From NCBI RefSeq assembly GCF_029953285.1, contig NZ_JASAOI010000010.1:310001-374000 (forward strand): a stretch of 64,000 bases of DNA. The letters are read 5' to 3'. Positions 23,784 through 32,491 of this stretch are shown piece after piece; within the stretch, counting starts at the first letter, position 1; the number at the start of each line of letters is the position of its first letter. The position numbers and the translations under genes are program-made. Origin of the DNA: Yinghuangia seranimata. Its GTDB lineage: Bacteria; Actinomycetota; Actinomycetes; Streptomycetales; Streptomycetaceae. The notes under the pieces are model-generated. The model worked only from the letters and a program-made list of their open reading frames with translations, had not been told where the DNA came from and made no database searches.

Positions 23784-24767
23784 TCATGCCGTGTCGGCGG
23801 GGGTTCCCACCGAGCGGATCAGGCGGCGGGCCGCGTCCAGGGCCGGGGTGACGCCTTCGCCGTCGCGTTGGGCGAGTACCGCGCCGATGACGAGGCGGTG
23901 TTGGCCGTCGATCATGCGGTCGGCCGCGAAGACGAGGTTTCCGCCCGCGGGGGTTGTGAACCCTGTTTTCCCGCCGATGACGCCGTCGGTGCCGAGCAGC
24001 GTGTTGCCGTTGGGCCGCGGTTCGTCGGCGCCCGGCTCGGTGATGGAGCGGGTCGCGACGATCCGGGCGAACGCCGGGTCGCGCATGGCGGCGGCGAACA
24101 GCTTGGCCTGGTCGGCGGCGGTGCTCACGGTGGTGGGGGTGAAGCCGCTCGGGTCGGTGTACGTGGTGTCGTTCATGCCGAGTCGGCGCGCGAGCGTGTT
24201 CATCCGTGCCACGAACGCCGCGTCGCCGCCGTCCACCCACCGCGCGATCTCGTGCGCGATGTTGTTCGCGGAGACGACCATCAGTGCCTCCAATGCCCGC
24301 CGCTGGGTGAACCGTTCACCGGCCGTCACCGTCGTCAGGCTCTCGAACCGGGCGACGCGCTCGTCGTACCGGGCGGCCTCCTCGTCGGAGATCGTGAACG
24401 TCGGGCCGTCAGCGCCCGGCGCCAGCGGCCTGGCCGTCAGGAACGCGTACGCCGTCATCACCTTCGTGACGCTGGCGATGGGCGTCGGCGTCTGCGTCCC
24501 GCTGGTCTCCCGCACCCCGGCCTCGTCGACGAGCAGCGCCGCCTCCCCGCCCGCCGGCCACGCCGGGTCCAGCTTCGGCGGCGCGGGGCTGCTCGGCGGC
24601 GGGGCCGGCGCGGACGGCGTGACCGTGACCACCGGCGGCGGCGGCGCACTGTCGCGCGCGGACGCCGCCGTGCAGCCCGTCAGGCCGGCCAGCGCGACCG
24701 CGCACGCCGCCGCGGCTATTCGGGAGACCCGGGACGCCCGGGCCGAACGCGTAGACATGGCCGTCAC
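23784..24767 (-). CDS. D-alanyl-D-alanine carboxypeptidase lipoprotein (S11)
   Basis: A 327-residue serine peptidase of the S11 penicillin-binding family that trims the terminal D-Ala of peptidoglycan. All three motifs are present: Ser99-x-x-Lys102 (ASVTK), Ser166-A-Asn168 and Lys267-Thr-Gly. The N-terminus has a lipoprotein signal with lipobox LTGC (Cys32) and then a Pro-rich spacer, so it should be anchored outside the membrane. A GTG at 24767 and an ATG at 24758 are both possible starts; neither has a clear ribosome-binding site. It lies 91 bp upstream of the EACC1 gene on the same strand, but a functional link is not shown. Confidence 0.92.
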   Translation of the reverse strand: MTAMSTRSARASRVSRIAAAACAVALAGLTGCTAASARDSAPPPPVVTVTPSAPAPPPSSPAPPKLDPAWPAGGEAALLVDEAGVRETSGTQTPTPIASVTKVMTAYAFLTARPLAPGADGPTFTISDEEAARYDERVARFESLTTVTAGERFTQRRALEALMVVSANNIAHEIARWVDGGDAAFVARMNTLARRLGMNDTTYTDPSGFTPTTVSTAADQAKLFAAAMRDPAFARIVATRSITEPGADEPRPNGNTLLGTDGVIGGKTGFTTPAGGNLVFAADRMIDGQHRLVIGAVLAQRDGEGVTPALDAARRLIRSVGTPADTA

Positions 24768-24877
24768 GGTGCCACGCGATCTCGCCCGTCATTCCGCGAA
24801 ATGGTCGCCGTCTTGTCACAGTCTGCGGCGTGATGTCCCACGGCACGGCCGATTCGGGACCTTGGTCCCAGCCGCCC

Positions 24878-26455
24878 CTACGGCCTCAGCCATTCCAGGA
24901 TTTTGGCGCGGGTTTCGGGCTGGGTGAACAGGGTGCTGTGCCAGACCGAGCGCTGGGACGGGAAGTGGAGGACGCGGTCGGCGGGGACGGGGAAGCCGGG
25001 GACGGGGTCGGTCGGGCCGCCGGGGTCGGCGACGCCCTGGGTGGGGACGACGAGGTCGTTCGCCTCGGGGAAGACGGCGTCCATCAGGAGGTCGGCGGCG
25101 CGGAGTTTGCTGACGAGTTCGGCGTCGGGTTCGAAGTCGGCGTTGACGGCGTAGTACTCGGTGCCGTGCGCGTCGGTGTCGAGGCCGTCGAGGACGCTGC
25201 CGTGCGGGCACATCGCGTTGAGTCCGTCGAGGTCGGTGAGGGCGGCGTGGCCGAGGACCTGGACGGCCGTCATGAGCCCGGCGAGGGTGTCGCCGACGAT
25301 CTCGGCGGGGCCGGGCAGGAGGGTGAGCAGGTTGGTGTAGCGGTCGATGAACCGGACGACGTGCTCGGGGTCGACCAGCGGTGTGCCGCGGTTCGGGGTG
25401 GCGGCGAACACCACGCGCCGCACGCGGTATTTGGCGTCCGGCGCGGCCTGGCGCCGGACGAGTTCGCGGGCGACGAGGCCGCCGCGGCTGTGCGCGAGGA
25501 TGTCGACGTCCAGCGGGGCGGCCGCGCCCGTGAGGCGTTCCAGGGCGTCGATGTTGGCGGCGAGGGAGACCGAGACGGTGGGGTGGTCGAACGCGAACAC
25601 CCTTCCGCCGTAAGCCTGGTTGAGGGCGTCGACGGTGTCCGGGTCGAGTCCGCCGAAGCCGCCGTGGCAGGTGGAGAACGTTCCGTGGATCAGCAGCAGC
25701 GCGCGGCCGCCGGTGAACGCGCCCCACTGGTCGGGTGTGGTGATCTTGGCGTCGGGGGCGTAGGGCGTGCGGTAGTTGTCGCGGGTGAAGGTGCGGACGC
25801 CGTACGGGTGCGACGCGGTTTCGCGCTGCTGGGCGATGCTGTCGACGAACGGGTCGAGGATCTTGTCGACGATCGGGTAGGCGTAGACGACGAGTTGCTG
25901 GACGACCTTGCGGGCGATCGGGCCGATCAGGCCTTCGTCGGCGTCGGGCCGGTCGGGTGTTCCGGGTGTTCCGGGTGTGCCCGGGGCCGGCCGCGGTGCG
26001 GCGAGTGCGCTGCGGGGGACGGCGAACCGGCCCGGCTCGTCGGCGGATTCGCGGGGCTCGGGGAGTTTCCAGTGCCACAGTCCGGCGGCGTCCTGGTAGC
26101 GCAGGACCTGTTCGGTGCCGGGGTCGGGCGCGGGGACGGTGAGGACGACGTGGTCGGCCGCGACGCTCTCGAGTCCGTCGGGTGCGGCGGGTTGGGGTGC
26201 GGGCTGGGCCACGACCCGTAAGGCGACGGTGTGTTCGGTGGTGAGTCCGGCGGTGGCGGCCGCCGCGGCGAACGCGGTGTCGCCCGCGGCCGGTTCGGGG
26301 ACCGGTTCGGGGGCGGGCGGCGGGGCGGTCAGGCTCTCCTCGTCGCGCGGGGCGGGCACGGTGGCGCGCGCGCCGCCGTCCGCGAGCGCGAATCCCGGTG
26401 CGGTCAGTGTGACGCCGCCGCCGAAGTCGACGAAACCGGTGCGTGCCTCGGTCAT
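24878..26455 (-). CDS. large lipase-like alpha/beta hydrolase (DUF7379-like)
   Basis: A 525-residue protein with a ~190-residue N-terminal region of acidic and Pro-rich sequence and a C-terminal alpha/beta hydrolase. The oxyanion strand LLLIHGTFST (about residue 245), nucleophile elbow ILAHSRGGLVARELV and the late acid/His region (DLVVPTQGV and VWHSTLF) are visible. This architecture resembles the DUF7379 group of lipase-like proteins, which in actinobacteria are often found near CHAT or caspase-type peptidase genes. No signal peptide. ATG at 26455 follows a G-rich ribosome-binding site. An esterase or lipase role is likely, its substrate is not known. Confidence 0.8.
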   Translation of the reverse strand: MTEARTGFVDFGGGVTLTAPGFALADGGARATVPAPRDEESLTAPPPAPEPVPEPAAGDTAFAAAAATAGLTTEHTVALRVVAQPAPQPAAPDGLESVAADHVVLTVPAPDPGTEQVLRYQDAAGLWHWKLPEPRESADEPGRFAVPRSALAAPRPAPGTPGTPGTPDRPDADEGLIGPIARKVVQQLVVYAYPIVDKILDPFVDSIAQQRETASHPYGVRTFTRDNYRTPYAPDAKITTPDQWGAFTGGRALLLIHGTFSTCHGGFGGLDPDTVDALNQAYGGRVFAFDHPTVSVSLAANIDALERLTGAAAPLDVDILAHSRGGLVARELVRRQAAPDAKYRVRRVVFAATPNRGTPLVDPEHVVRFIDRYTNLLTLLPGPAEIVGDTLAGLMTAVQVLGHAALTDLDGLNAMCPHGSVLDGLDTDAHGTEYYAVNADFEPDAELVSKLRAADLLMDAVFPEANDLVVPTQGVADPGGPTDPVPGFPVPADRVLHFPSQRSVWHSTLFTQPETRAKILEWLRP

Positions 26456-26630
26456 GGTGGACCCCCCTGGCCCTGCGTGCCGCGCGCGGGAACTCCCCCC
26501 GGAATTCCGGCGCCAATCGCCGCGAGCGCGGCGCCAATGCGACGATACCGGGCGCGGCGGCGCCCGGTCTCGTTGTCGTCAGGGTCCGGTCACGCTCGCC
26601 GCGGGGCCGCGGTGTCCGGGTGCGCGCGGG

Positions 26631-27185
26631 TCAGGCGCGGCCGCGGCGGTGCAGCGTGAGGGCGCGGCCGAGGCAGACGACGGCGGCCGTGGACAGCACG
26701 GCGCGGACGCCGTTCCACAGGTTCCACTTGTCCTCGAAGTCCGAGCGGACCTGGGCGATGTTGGCGATGGTGTGGGGGTCTCCCGCGTCCTTGAGCTCGT
26801 TGTTGAGGGGGACGTTGATGCCCATGGTGGTGAGCAGTGTGACGGTGTAGAGGGCGAGGGCGGCCGCGGTCCACTTCATCGCGGCGCCGCCGCCGTTCTT
26901 GCGCAGCTGCCACACGGCGACGGCGGGCAGCGCGAACGCGCCGAAGAAGGTCGCGAAGAACAGCGGGTTCTCGATGACCTTGTTGATCTGCTGCATGGAG
27001 TCGACGAACACGGCGTCGTCGGTCTTGCCGAGGCCCGGCATGACGGCGATCGAGAAGATGTAGTACGTGCCCGCGATGAGGCCGGTGGCGACGGTGGAGG
27101 CGATCAGTACGACGCCGACGGTGTCGCGGCCCTGGCCGGTCACCGCGGAAACGGGCTGGTCGGTGGTGTGTGTGGACATGCTCAT
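26631..27185 (-). CDS. DUF1772 four-helix membrane protein
   Basis: A 184-residue membrane protein with four hydrophobic helices (starting at about residues 22, 76, 106 and 155). The pattern GTYYIFSIAVMPGL in helix 1, the conserved NP.F....... in VIENPLFFATFFGAF, and NVPLNNEL.. after helix 3 identify the DUF1772/anthrone oxygenase-like family. The conserved N-x-x-N-W equivalent is RSDFEDKWNLWNGVRAV. Biochemical role is unproven for most members; some act in polyketide oxygenation. Start at ATG 27185, alternative ATG two codons later. Confidence 0.85.
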   Translation of the reverse strand: MSMSTHTTDQPVSAVTGQGRDTVGVVLIASTVATGLIAGTYYIFSIAVMPGLGKTDDAVFVDSMQQINKVIENPLFFATFFGAFALPAVAVWQLRKNGGGAAMKWTAAALALYTVTLLTTMGINVPLNNELKDAGDPHTIANIAQVRSDFEDKWNLWNGVRAVLSTAAVVCLGRALTLHRRGRA

Positions 27186-27356
27186 CCCCTGCTGGCGGTC
27201 ATGGTGTGGGATCGCCGGGAGCGGGTCGCGGTCCGGTGGCCGCGCGACAACCCCGGCTGATTCCATGATCCGTGCGAGCCCTGGGGACAACAACGCCGAA
27301 GAACGCAATGCCGGTTAAGTCTGCGCTGCACGATCGACGAAAAGCGTCTTTCGGGA

Positions 27357-29003
27357 TTACGAAAAGCGCTCCTTGAGCTCCTTTTTGAGGACTTTTCCGG
27401 CCGGGTTGCGGGGCAACTGGCCTACGATCTCCAGGCGTTCCGGAAGCTTCTGGATCATGAGGCCCTGGCCGCGCAGGAACACGCCGAGCCTGTCAAGGTC
27501 CGGCGGCGCGGACGGGTCGCGCGCGACGACCACGGCGCAGGCGCGTTCGCCCGTCACCGGGTCCGGGAGGCCGACCACGGCGACGTCGGCGACGTCCGGG
27601 TGGGCGCTGAGCAGGTCCTCGATCTCCTTGGCGCTGATGGTCTCGCCCTTGCGGATGATGACGTCCTTCAGGCGGCCGGTGATGTAGACGTTGCCGTCGG
27701 CGTCGAGGCGGCCCAGGTCGCCGGTACGGAACCAGCCGTCCTCGTCGAACGCCTCGGCGTCCAGCGACGCGTCGAGGTATCCCAGCATCAGCTGCGGCCC
27801 TTTGGCGCGGAGTTCGCCCTCGCCGCCGGGCGGCACGTCGGTCCCGTCCGGGCCGACGACGCGCAGCCGTACGCCGGTGTTGGCCCGGCCTTCGGCGGCC
27901 GCGAGCGCCTCGTCGGGGTCCTCGACGCCCGCCATGGTGAGGATCGGCGCCTCGGTCAGGCCCCAGCCCGCGACGATGCCGGTGCCGCCCAACTCCCGCT
28001 TCACGTCCAGGTGCAGGCCGGGCGGCTTCGGCGCGGCGCCGCCGGGGAAGCAGCGCACGTCGGGGAACAGCGGGGTGCCCGGGTCGCGGCGCTGGGCGGC
28101 GAGGTAGGTCTGGTGGAAGACCGTTCCGGCGCCGGCCAGCGTGACCTTTTCGCGGCGCAGCAGTTCGACGGTGGCCACCGGGTCGAAGGCCTCGGTGAGG
28201 ATCATGGTGACGCCGTAGACGAGCGACGCGGTCAGCCACGTGGTGCATCCGCCGATGTGCGCGAACGGGAAGACCAGGCCCACCCGGTCGCCGGGCACAC
28301 AGCGGATGCGGTCCGACATGCCGGTGCCGGCGGCGAGCACGGTCGCGTCGGTGTGGCGGGCGCCCTTGGGGTCGGCGGTGGTGCCGGAGGTGTAGAAGTA
28401 CCAGCGCACGGGGGCGTCTTCGGGGCGTTCGGGGGCGGGGGGCTCGGGCGGGAGGGAGGCGGGGTCGCCGTACGGGAGGGCGACGCCGTCCGGCGAGGCC
28501 TCGGCCGAGGTGCCGTCGCCGGTGCCGCTGTCGGAACCAGGACCGGTGTTGGTGCCGCCGCCGGTCCCGGTGCCGGTGCCGCCGCCGGTGCCGTCGACGA
28601 CCATGACCTCCAGCCCCGGTGTGCGCGCCGCGACGGTGGCCGCCATCGCCGGGTAGTCGAAGCCGCGCCACACCGGCGGCACGATCAGCAGCCGGCTGCC
28701 GGCCTGCTTGGTGACGAACGACAGTTCGCGCTCGCGGTAGATCGGCATGACCGGGTTCTGCACCGCGCCGAGCCGGGTGAGCGCGCCGACCACGACCACC
28801 GACTCGAGCCAGGTGGGCAGTTGCCAGGTGACGACGGTGCCTTCGCCGACCCCGCGTTCGGCCAGGTGCGCCGCGAACCCCTCGGCAGCGGACCGGTACT
28901 GACCGTACGTCATGCGGCGGCCGCGCTCGTCGACCATCATCTCGGCGTCCGGTGTCGCGGCGGCCCGTGCGGCGATCTCGGCCCAGAAACCCGTGTGCTG
29001 CAT
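27357..29003 (-). CDS. AMP-dependent acyl-CoA synthetase
   Basis: A 548-residue member of the adenylate-forming family that activates a carboxylic acid as acyl-AMP and then acyl-CoA. Motifs: YFYTSGTTADPKG (P-loop-like A3), GWGLTEAP (A5), GWFRTGDLGRLDADGNVYITGRLKD (A7-A8, read in pieces) and the catalytic Lys in NPAGKVLKKELKERF (A10). A Gly/Thr-rich linker (about residues 140-170) encoded by a simple repeat interrupts the N-terminal domain and is unusual. ATG at 29003 follows GTGAGG. It is followed upstream by the acyl-CoA dehydrogenase gene on the same strand, so both may form one operon. Confidence 0.92.
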   Translation of the reverse strand: MQHTGFWAEIAARAAATPDAEMMVDERGRRMTYGQYRSAAEGFAAHLAERGVGEGTVVTWQLPTWLESVVVVGALTRLGAVQNPVMPIYRERELSFVTKQAGSRLLIVPPVWRGFDYPAMAATVAARTPGLEVMVVDGTGGGTGTGTGGGTNTGPGSDSGTGDGTSAEASPDGVALPYGDPASLPPEPPAPERPEDAPVRWYFYTSGTTADPKGARHTDATVLAAGTGMSDRIRCVPGDRVGLVFPFAHIGGCTTWLTASLVYGVTMILTEAFDPVATVELLRREKVTLAGAGTVFHQTYLAAQRRDPGTPLFPDVRCFPGGAAPKPPGLHLDVKRELGGTGIVAGWGLTEAPILTMAGVEDPDEALAAAEGRANTGVRLRVVGPDGTDVPPGGEGELRAKGPQLMLGYLDASLDAEAFDEDGWFRTGDLGRLDADGNVYITGRLKDVIIRKGETISAKEIEDLLSAHPDVADVAVVGLPDPVTGERACAVVVARDPSAPPDLDRLGVFLRGQGLMIQKLPERLEIVGQLPRNPAGKVLKKELKERFS

Positions 29004-29076
29004 GCGGTGCCTCACTCTCGCCGTCGCCCGTACGCGCCTGCCGGGGCCCCGTCCGCCGGTTCCCCGACGGACTGTC

Positions 29077-30240
29077 TCACGGTCTGCCGTCGCGGGCGAG
29101 GGCCTGCTTCGCGATCACGAGCTGCTGGATCTGGCTGGTGCCCTCGTATATGCGGAACAGCCGGGCGTCGCGGTAGAAACGCTCCACCGGCACGCCGCGC
29201 ATGTAGCCGACGCCGCCGTGCACCTGCACCGCGCGGTCGGCGACCCGGCCGACCATCTCGCTGCAGAAGTACTTCGCGGCGGACGGCGCCATGCGCACGT
29301 CCTCACCGCGGTCGAACTGCCCGGCCGCGGCGACCACCATGGCGCGGCCCGCGTACACGTCGGTCTGCGAGTCGGCGATCAGCGCCTGGATCAGCTGGAA
29401 CTCGGCGATCGGCCGGCCCGACTGGCGGCGGGTCTTCGCGTACGCGACGGTCTCCTCCAGCAGGCGCTGGGCCAGGCCCACGCACAGCGCGGCGATGTGC
29501 AGGCGGCCGTGCGCGAGGCAGCGCATCGCGGTGCGGTAGCCGCCGCCGAGGCCGTCGGCACCGCCGACCAGCGCCGAGTCGGGGACGACGACGTCGTCGA
29601 GGAACACCTCGGCGGTCCACGCGCCCTGCTGGCCCATCTTGTGGTCGCGCGGGCCGACCGTGAGGCCGGGGGTGCCGGCCTCGACGAGGAACGCCGAGAT
29701 GCCGTCGGCGCCGCGACCGGGCCGGTCCGCGTCGCGGGCGAACACCATGAACACGTCGGCGACGGGCGCGTTGGTGATGAACCGCTTGGCGCCGTTGAGC
29801 ACCCAGCCGCCCTCCGGGCGACGGCGGGCCGTGGTGCGCAGGTCGCCCGGGTCGGAGCCGGCCTCGGACTCGGTCAGCGCGAACGACGCCGTCCACTCGC
29901 CGCTCGCCAGGCGCGGCAGGTAGAGCTTCTTCTGCGCGTCGGTGGCGCCTTCGAGCAGGACGTGGCCCGCGATGCCGTTGTTCGTCCCGAACAGGGACCG
30001 GAAAGCCGGGGTCGTCCAGCCCAACTCCTGGACGAGCGGCACCTCCTGGCTCATCGTCAGGCCGAGGCCGCCGTACTGCTCGGGGATGGTGAAGCCGTAC
30101 AGGCCCATCTCGGCGGCGGCGGCGCGGAGCTCGTCCGGGATGGCGTCGGTCTCGTCGATCGTGGCTTCGAGCGGCACGACGCGTTCGCGGACGAAGCGGC
30201 GCACCGACGCCACGATCTCGGTCACATCGGAGTCGTCCAC
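29077..30240 (-). CDS. acyl-CoA dehydrogenase
   Basis: A 387-residue FAD flavoenzyme of the acyl-CoA dehydrogenase family that makes a trans-2-enoyl-CoA. FAD/substrate-binding signatures are ALTESEAGSDPGD and KRFITNAPVADVFMV; the catalytic base Glu is in RIYEGTSQIQQL near the C-terminus, the position used by short/medium-chain enzymes. The GTG start at 30240 has GGAGGGA in front. It lies 73 bp from the acyl-CoA synthetase gene on the same strand, a natural pair (activation then oxidation). The preceding TPP-like gene is also on this strand, 104 bp upstream. Confidence 0.93.
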   Translation of the reverse strand: MDDSDVTEIVASVRRFVRERVVPLEATIDETDAIPDELRAAAAEMGLYGFTIPEQYGGLGLTMSQEVPLVQELGWTTPAFRSLFGTNNGIAGHVLLEGATDAQKKLYLPRLASGEWTASFALTESEAGSDPGDLRTTARRRPEGGWVLNGAKRFITNAPVADVFMVFARDADRPGRGADGISAFLVEAGTPGLTVGPRDHKMGQQGAWTAEVFLDDVVVPDSALVGGADGLGGGYRTAMRCLAHGRLHIAALCVGLAQRLLEETVAYAKTRRQSGRPIAEFQLIQALIADSQTDVYAGRAMVVAAAGQFDRGEDVRMAPSAAKYFCSEMVGRVADRAVQVHGGVGYMRGVPVERFYRDARLFRIYEGTSQIQQLVIAKQALARDGRP

Positions 30241-30344
30241 GCTGTATCCCTCCGCCGTCGTTGGCTCGTCGCGTCGGCTGTGGTCGCCGTACACAGCCGA
30301 TCGGCCCGGCAACCCTAGTGTCGGCCCGGGCCGGATGTCCGTGG

Positions 30345-31316
30345 TCACCACACGGAGATGTGGCCCGCCACAGCTTCGAGGTCCCGCAGTTGACCGGCGT
30401 CGAAGCCGACCGCGACCACCTCGGGGGCGGTGGAGGCGACGGCCTTGCGGATGTCGTGCAGGTGGTCCTCGATGCCGACGCGCGGGCCGTCCGGCGACCA
30501 GCACACCACCGGCACCGCTATCCCGCGCTCGGCCGCGGCCGCCACCACGGCGGCGGTCGCGTCGTCCGGACGGCTCCCGTCGACGACGGCGAGCGCGGGC
30601 AGACCGGGCTCCGCCTCCCGCCTCGCCGCGACCTGTTCGGCGGCGAAGCCCGGGCGCGCGACGGCGGGCAGGACGACCGAACGCGGGCGCAGCGTCGGGA
30701 ACGTGCGGGCCAGGTAGAAGCCGGCGAGCCCGGCGTCGGCGGCGACCATGCCGCGCTCTCCGAGCAGCAGCGCGTACTGGCGGGTGATCAGCGTCGGCGC
30801 GAGCGGCGGCGTGGCCCCGCCCCACGCCCGCTGCACCACCACCGCGAGGCTCTCCCGCAGCGGCGCCTCGACCGCCTCGGGGCCGTCCCGCCCGGCGCAC
30901 CGCACCGCGAGGATCTCCAACTCGCCGACCGGGCACTCGACGAGCGGAAGCCCTCCGGGCAGGGCGAGTTCGCCGTCGTCGAGCCCGGTCACCACGACCA
31001 GGTCGTACGCGGGCAGGCCGCACAGCTCGAGGTCGTGTTCCTGGAGGCCGACGGTGCCGAGGTGGTAGTCGCTGTCCCAGGGCAGCACGCCTTTGGCGCG
31101 CCACGTGTTGTAGACCCCGATCCGCGCCTCGGCGGCCAACGCCCGCAACCCGGGCACGGCGTCCCCGTCGACGACCCCCGACCCCGCGACGATCAACGGC
31201 CGGCGGGCGGCACACACCCGCGCGGCCAACGCCTCGAGCCCCGCGTGCGGAACCCCGGCCTCCGCCCCGTCCCCGATCCGCGCCCGGAGCCGGGCTATCC
31301 ACGGATGCGCCGCCAT
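30345..31316 (-). CDS. truncated TPP-enzyme-like protein
   Basis: A 323-residue protein resembling the middle and C-terminal parts of acetolactate-synthase-type thiamine diphosphate enzymes. Residues about 25-110 match the central domain (AARRPLIVAGSGVV, then RIGVYNTWRAKGVLPWDSDYHLGTVG), and residues about 180-260 resemble part of the PP domain (GMVAADAGLAGFYLARTFPTLRP). The N-terminal PYR domain with its catalytic Glu is absent and no GDG...N cofactor motif is seen, so it is unlikely to be a working enzyme alone. The ATG at 31316 has GGAGGTG upstream, so it is expressed as such. It may be a degenerate subunit or a binding protein. Confidence 0.7.
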   Translation of the reverse strand: MAAHPWIARLRARIGDGAEAGVPHAGLEALAARVCAARRPLIVAGSGVVDGDAVPGLRALAAEARIGVYNTWRAKGVLPWDSDYHLGTVGLQEHDLELCGLPAYDLVVVTGLDDGELALPGGLPLVECPVGELEILAVRCAGRDGPEAVEAPLRESLAVVVQRAWGGATPPLAPTLITRQYALLLGERGMVAADAGLAGFYLARTFPTLRPRSVVLPAVARPGFAAEQVAARREAEPGLPALAVVDGSRPDDATAAVVAAAAERGIAVPVVCWSPDGPRVGIEDHLHDIRKAVASTAPEVVAVGFDAGQLRDLEAVAGHISVW

Positions 31317-31395
31317 CACCCACCTCCGTCAGGACCTTCGCGGGGGGCCTGCCCTCAAGCCCTACCGGATATGCGCACGCCTCCCCAACGAGAGG

Positions 31396-31885
31396 CCCGC
31401 TCCGACGAGGGGCTCAGGCCGACGGGGCTGTCTGGCGGACGCGAGGACGAACCCGAGGCGAAGACGGACGCGCAGCGCGGCAGGCCGGGCCGAATGGGGA
31501 CGGGGCCGGAGGACACGCGACGCGGGACGGCACCGCGTGCGGGCGTCGTGGTCGGCGCCGACGTGGGCATGCGCGCGAAAACCGTGCCGAGCTCGAGTGG
31601 TTGGGCGCGCTCAACGGTCTCGCGCACCCCGACGAGCGGGCCGCTGCGACCGGAGGGCTCAGCGCGACGAGGCTGTCGGGCAGAGGCGGGACGAACCCGA
31701 GGCGGAGACGGACGGGGGCAGGCCGGATCGGACGCGGGCGGGGCGCGCGCGAGGCGGGGACGGAGCACGCTGGGTGTGGCACGGCGCCGCGCCTGGGCTG
31801 CGTGATCGGCGGCGGCTTGGGCGCGTATGCGGAACCCGGGGCCCGCCGTGGGGTCGTTGGGCGGGCTCAGCCGTGTCCCGGTCGA
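31396..31885. repeat. degenerate tandem duplication, unit about 245 bp
   Basis: Copy A (about 31396-31640) and copy B (about 31640-31885) share several blocks in the same order: GGGCTCAG then ACGGGGCTGTC/ACGAGGCTGTC, GACGAACCCGAGGCG at 31447 and 31690, and later a GACGGCACCGCG/CACGGCGCCGCG block and GTGGTTGGGCGCGCTCA/GTCGTTGGGCGGGCTCA. The offset drifts from 245 to 243 bases, so indels have accumulated. Identity overall is moderate; bounds are approximate. Confidence 0.55.
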
Positions 31886-32209
31886 CGTCGGAACGTGGGC
31901 GCCGCCCGGCGAGGTGGTACTGGCTGACGCGGCAGACCCGTGTCGGCCCTTCTGGAGCTGCGGCCCGCCCGAGTCCTCGAAGCGGGCCATGGCCCCGGGC
32001 ACGCGGCTGATCGTGCACAACCGGCTCAGGTCCGCGTAGCCCGGAGCACACTCCGTCTCAGCGCCGCTGCGCGTATCGAGCTGCGGCAAGGGGCCGAAGG
32101 GAGACGGTCAGGGCAGTGGTGGACGGCGGTTCCCGACCGGGCCGTTGCCGGGCTGGGCGCCGATGCTTGCGGCAAGGGTTGGGCGTGACGCCGCAGGTCG
32201 CATCGAGTG

Positions 32210-32400
32210 TGGGCGCGCCACGTCCTCCAAGCGCGTGCCGGGGCGCTCGCGCAGGTAGGCGACGAGCGACAGCAGGACACCACGAGGCCGTGCTCGCCGA
32301 GCCGCAGCGCGAGCCGGCGCAGCGCCGACGGGTCGGGGATGCGCAGCGTCAGCCGCAGGCCGTGGCCAGCCGATTCGGGGCTCTGGTTGCGGTGCGGGGC
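32210..32400 (-). pseudogene. frameshifted gene remnant
   Basis: Read on the minus strand, the stretch gives HGLRLTLRIPDPSALRRLAL then RLGEHGLV, and after a frameshift near 32278-32283 continues as VLLSLVAYLRERPGTRLEDV and ARPHSM. Both parts have natural amino-acid composition and typical codon bias in their frames, unlike the surrounding non-coding DNA. No start codon is present and a stop lies just upstream. I do not recognise the family. It may be a gene broken by a frameshift, or a sequencing error in a small real gene. Confidence 0.35.
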
Positions 32401-32491
32401 CGTCGGGGGTTGGGCCTACGTCGAACCGGTCGGGCGCCGTCGGGCGGGGCGGGGCTCGTCGGGGTGCGGTGGGGCTCGCCGGGGTGGGTCC

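Larger units (their letters stand above)
31317..32491. other. 1.2-kb region without a convincing gene
   Basis: Open frames exist on both strands because of high GC, but their translations are Arg/Pro/Ala-rich without domains, and the two similar halves of the region differ by frame-breaking indels, so it does not look coding. It contains a degenerate ~245-bp duplication and, at its right end, a remnant of a minus-strand gene. A regulatory RNA or the scar of a lost gene are both possible. Confidence 0.6.

Noticed and set aside
20507-27185. Whole minus-strand run from DUF1772 to the caspase as one defence island
   Set aside because: Only EACC1 and the caspase have a family-level link; the carboxypeptidase, hydrolase and DUF1772 genes have ordinary roles and larger gaps between them.
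31355-32089. Open frame of 244 codons on the minus strand in the non-coding region
   Set aside because: The duplicated halves differ by indels that would change frame, and the composition is Pro/Ser/Arg-rich with no domain.
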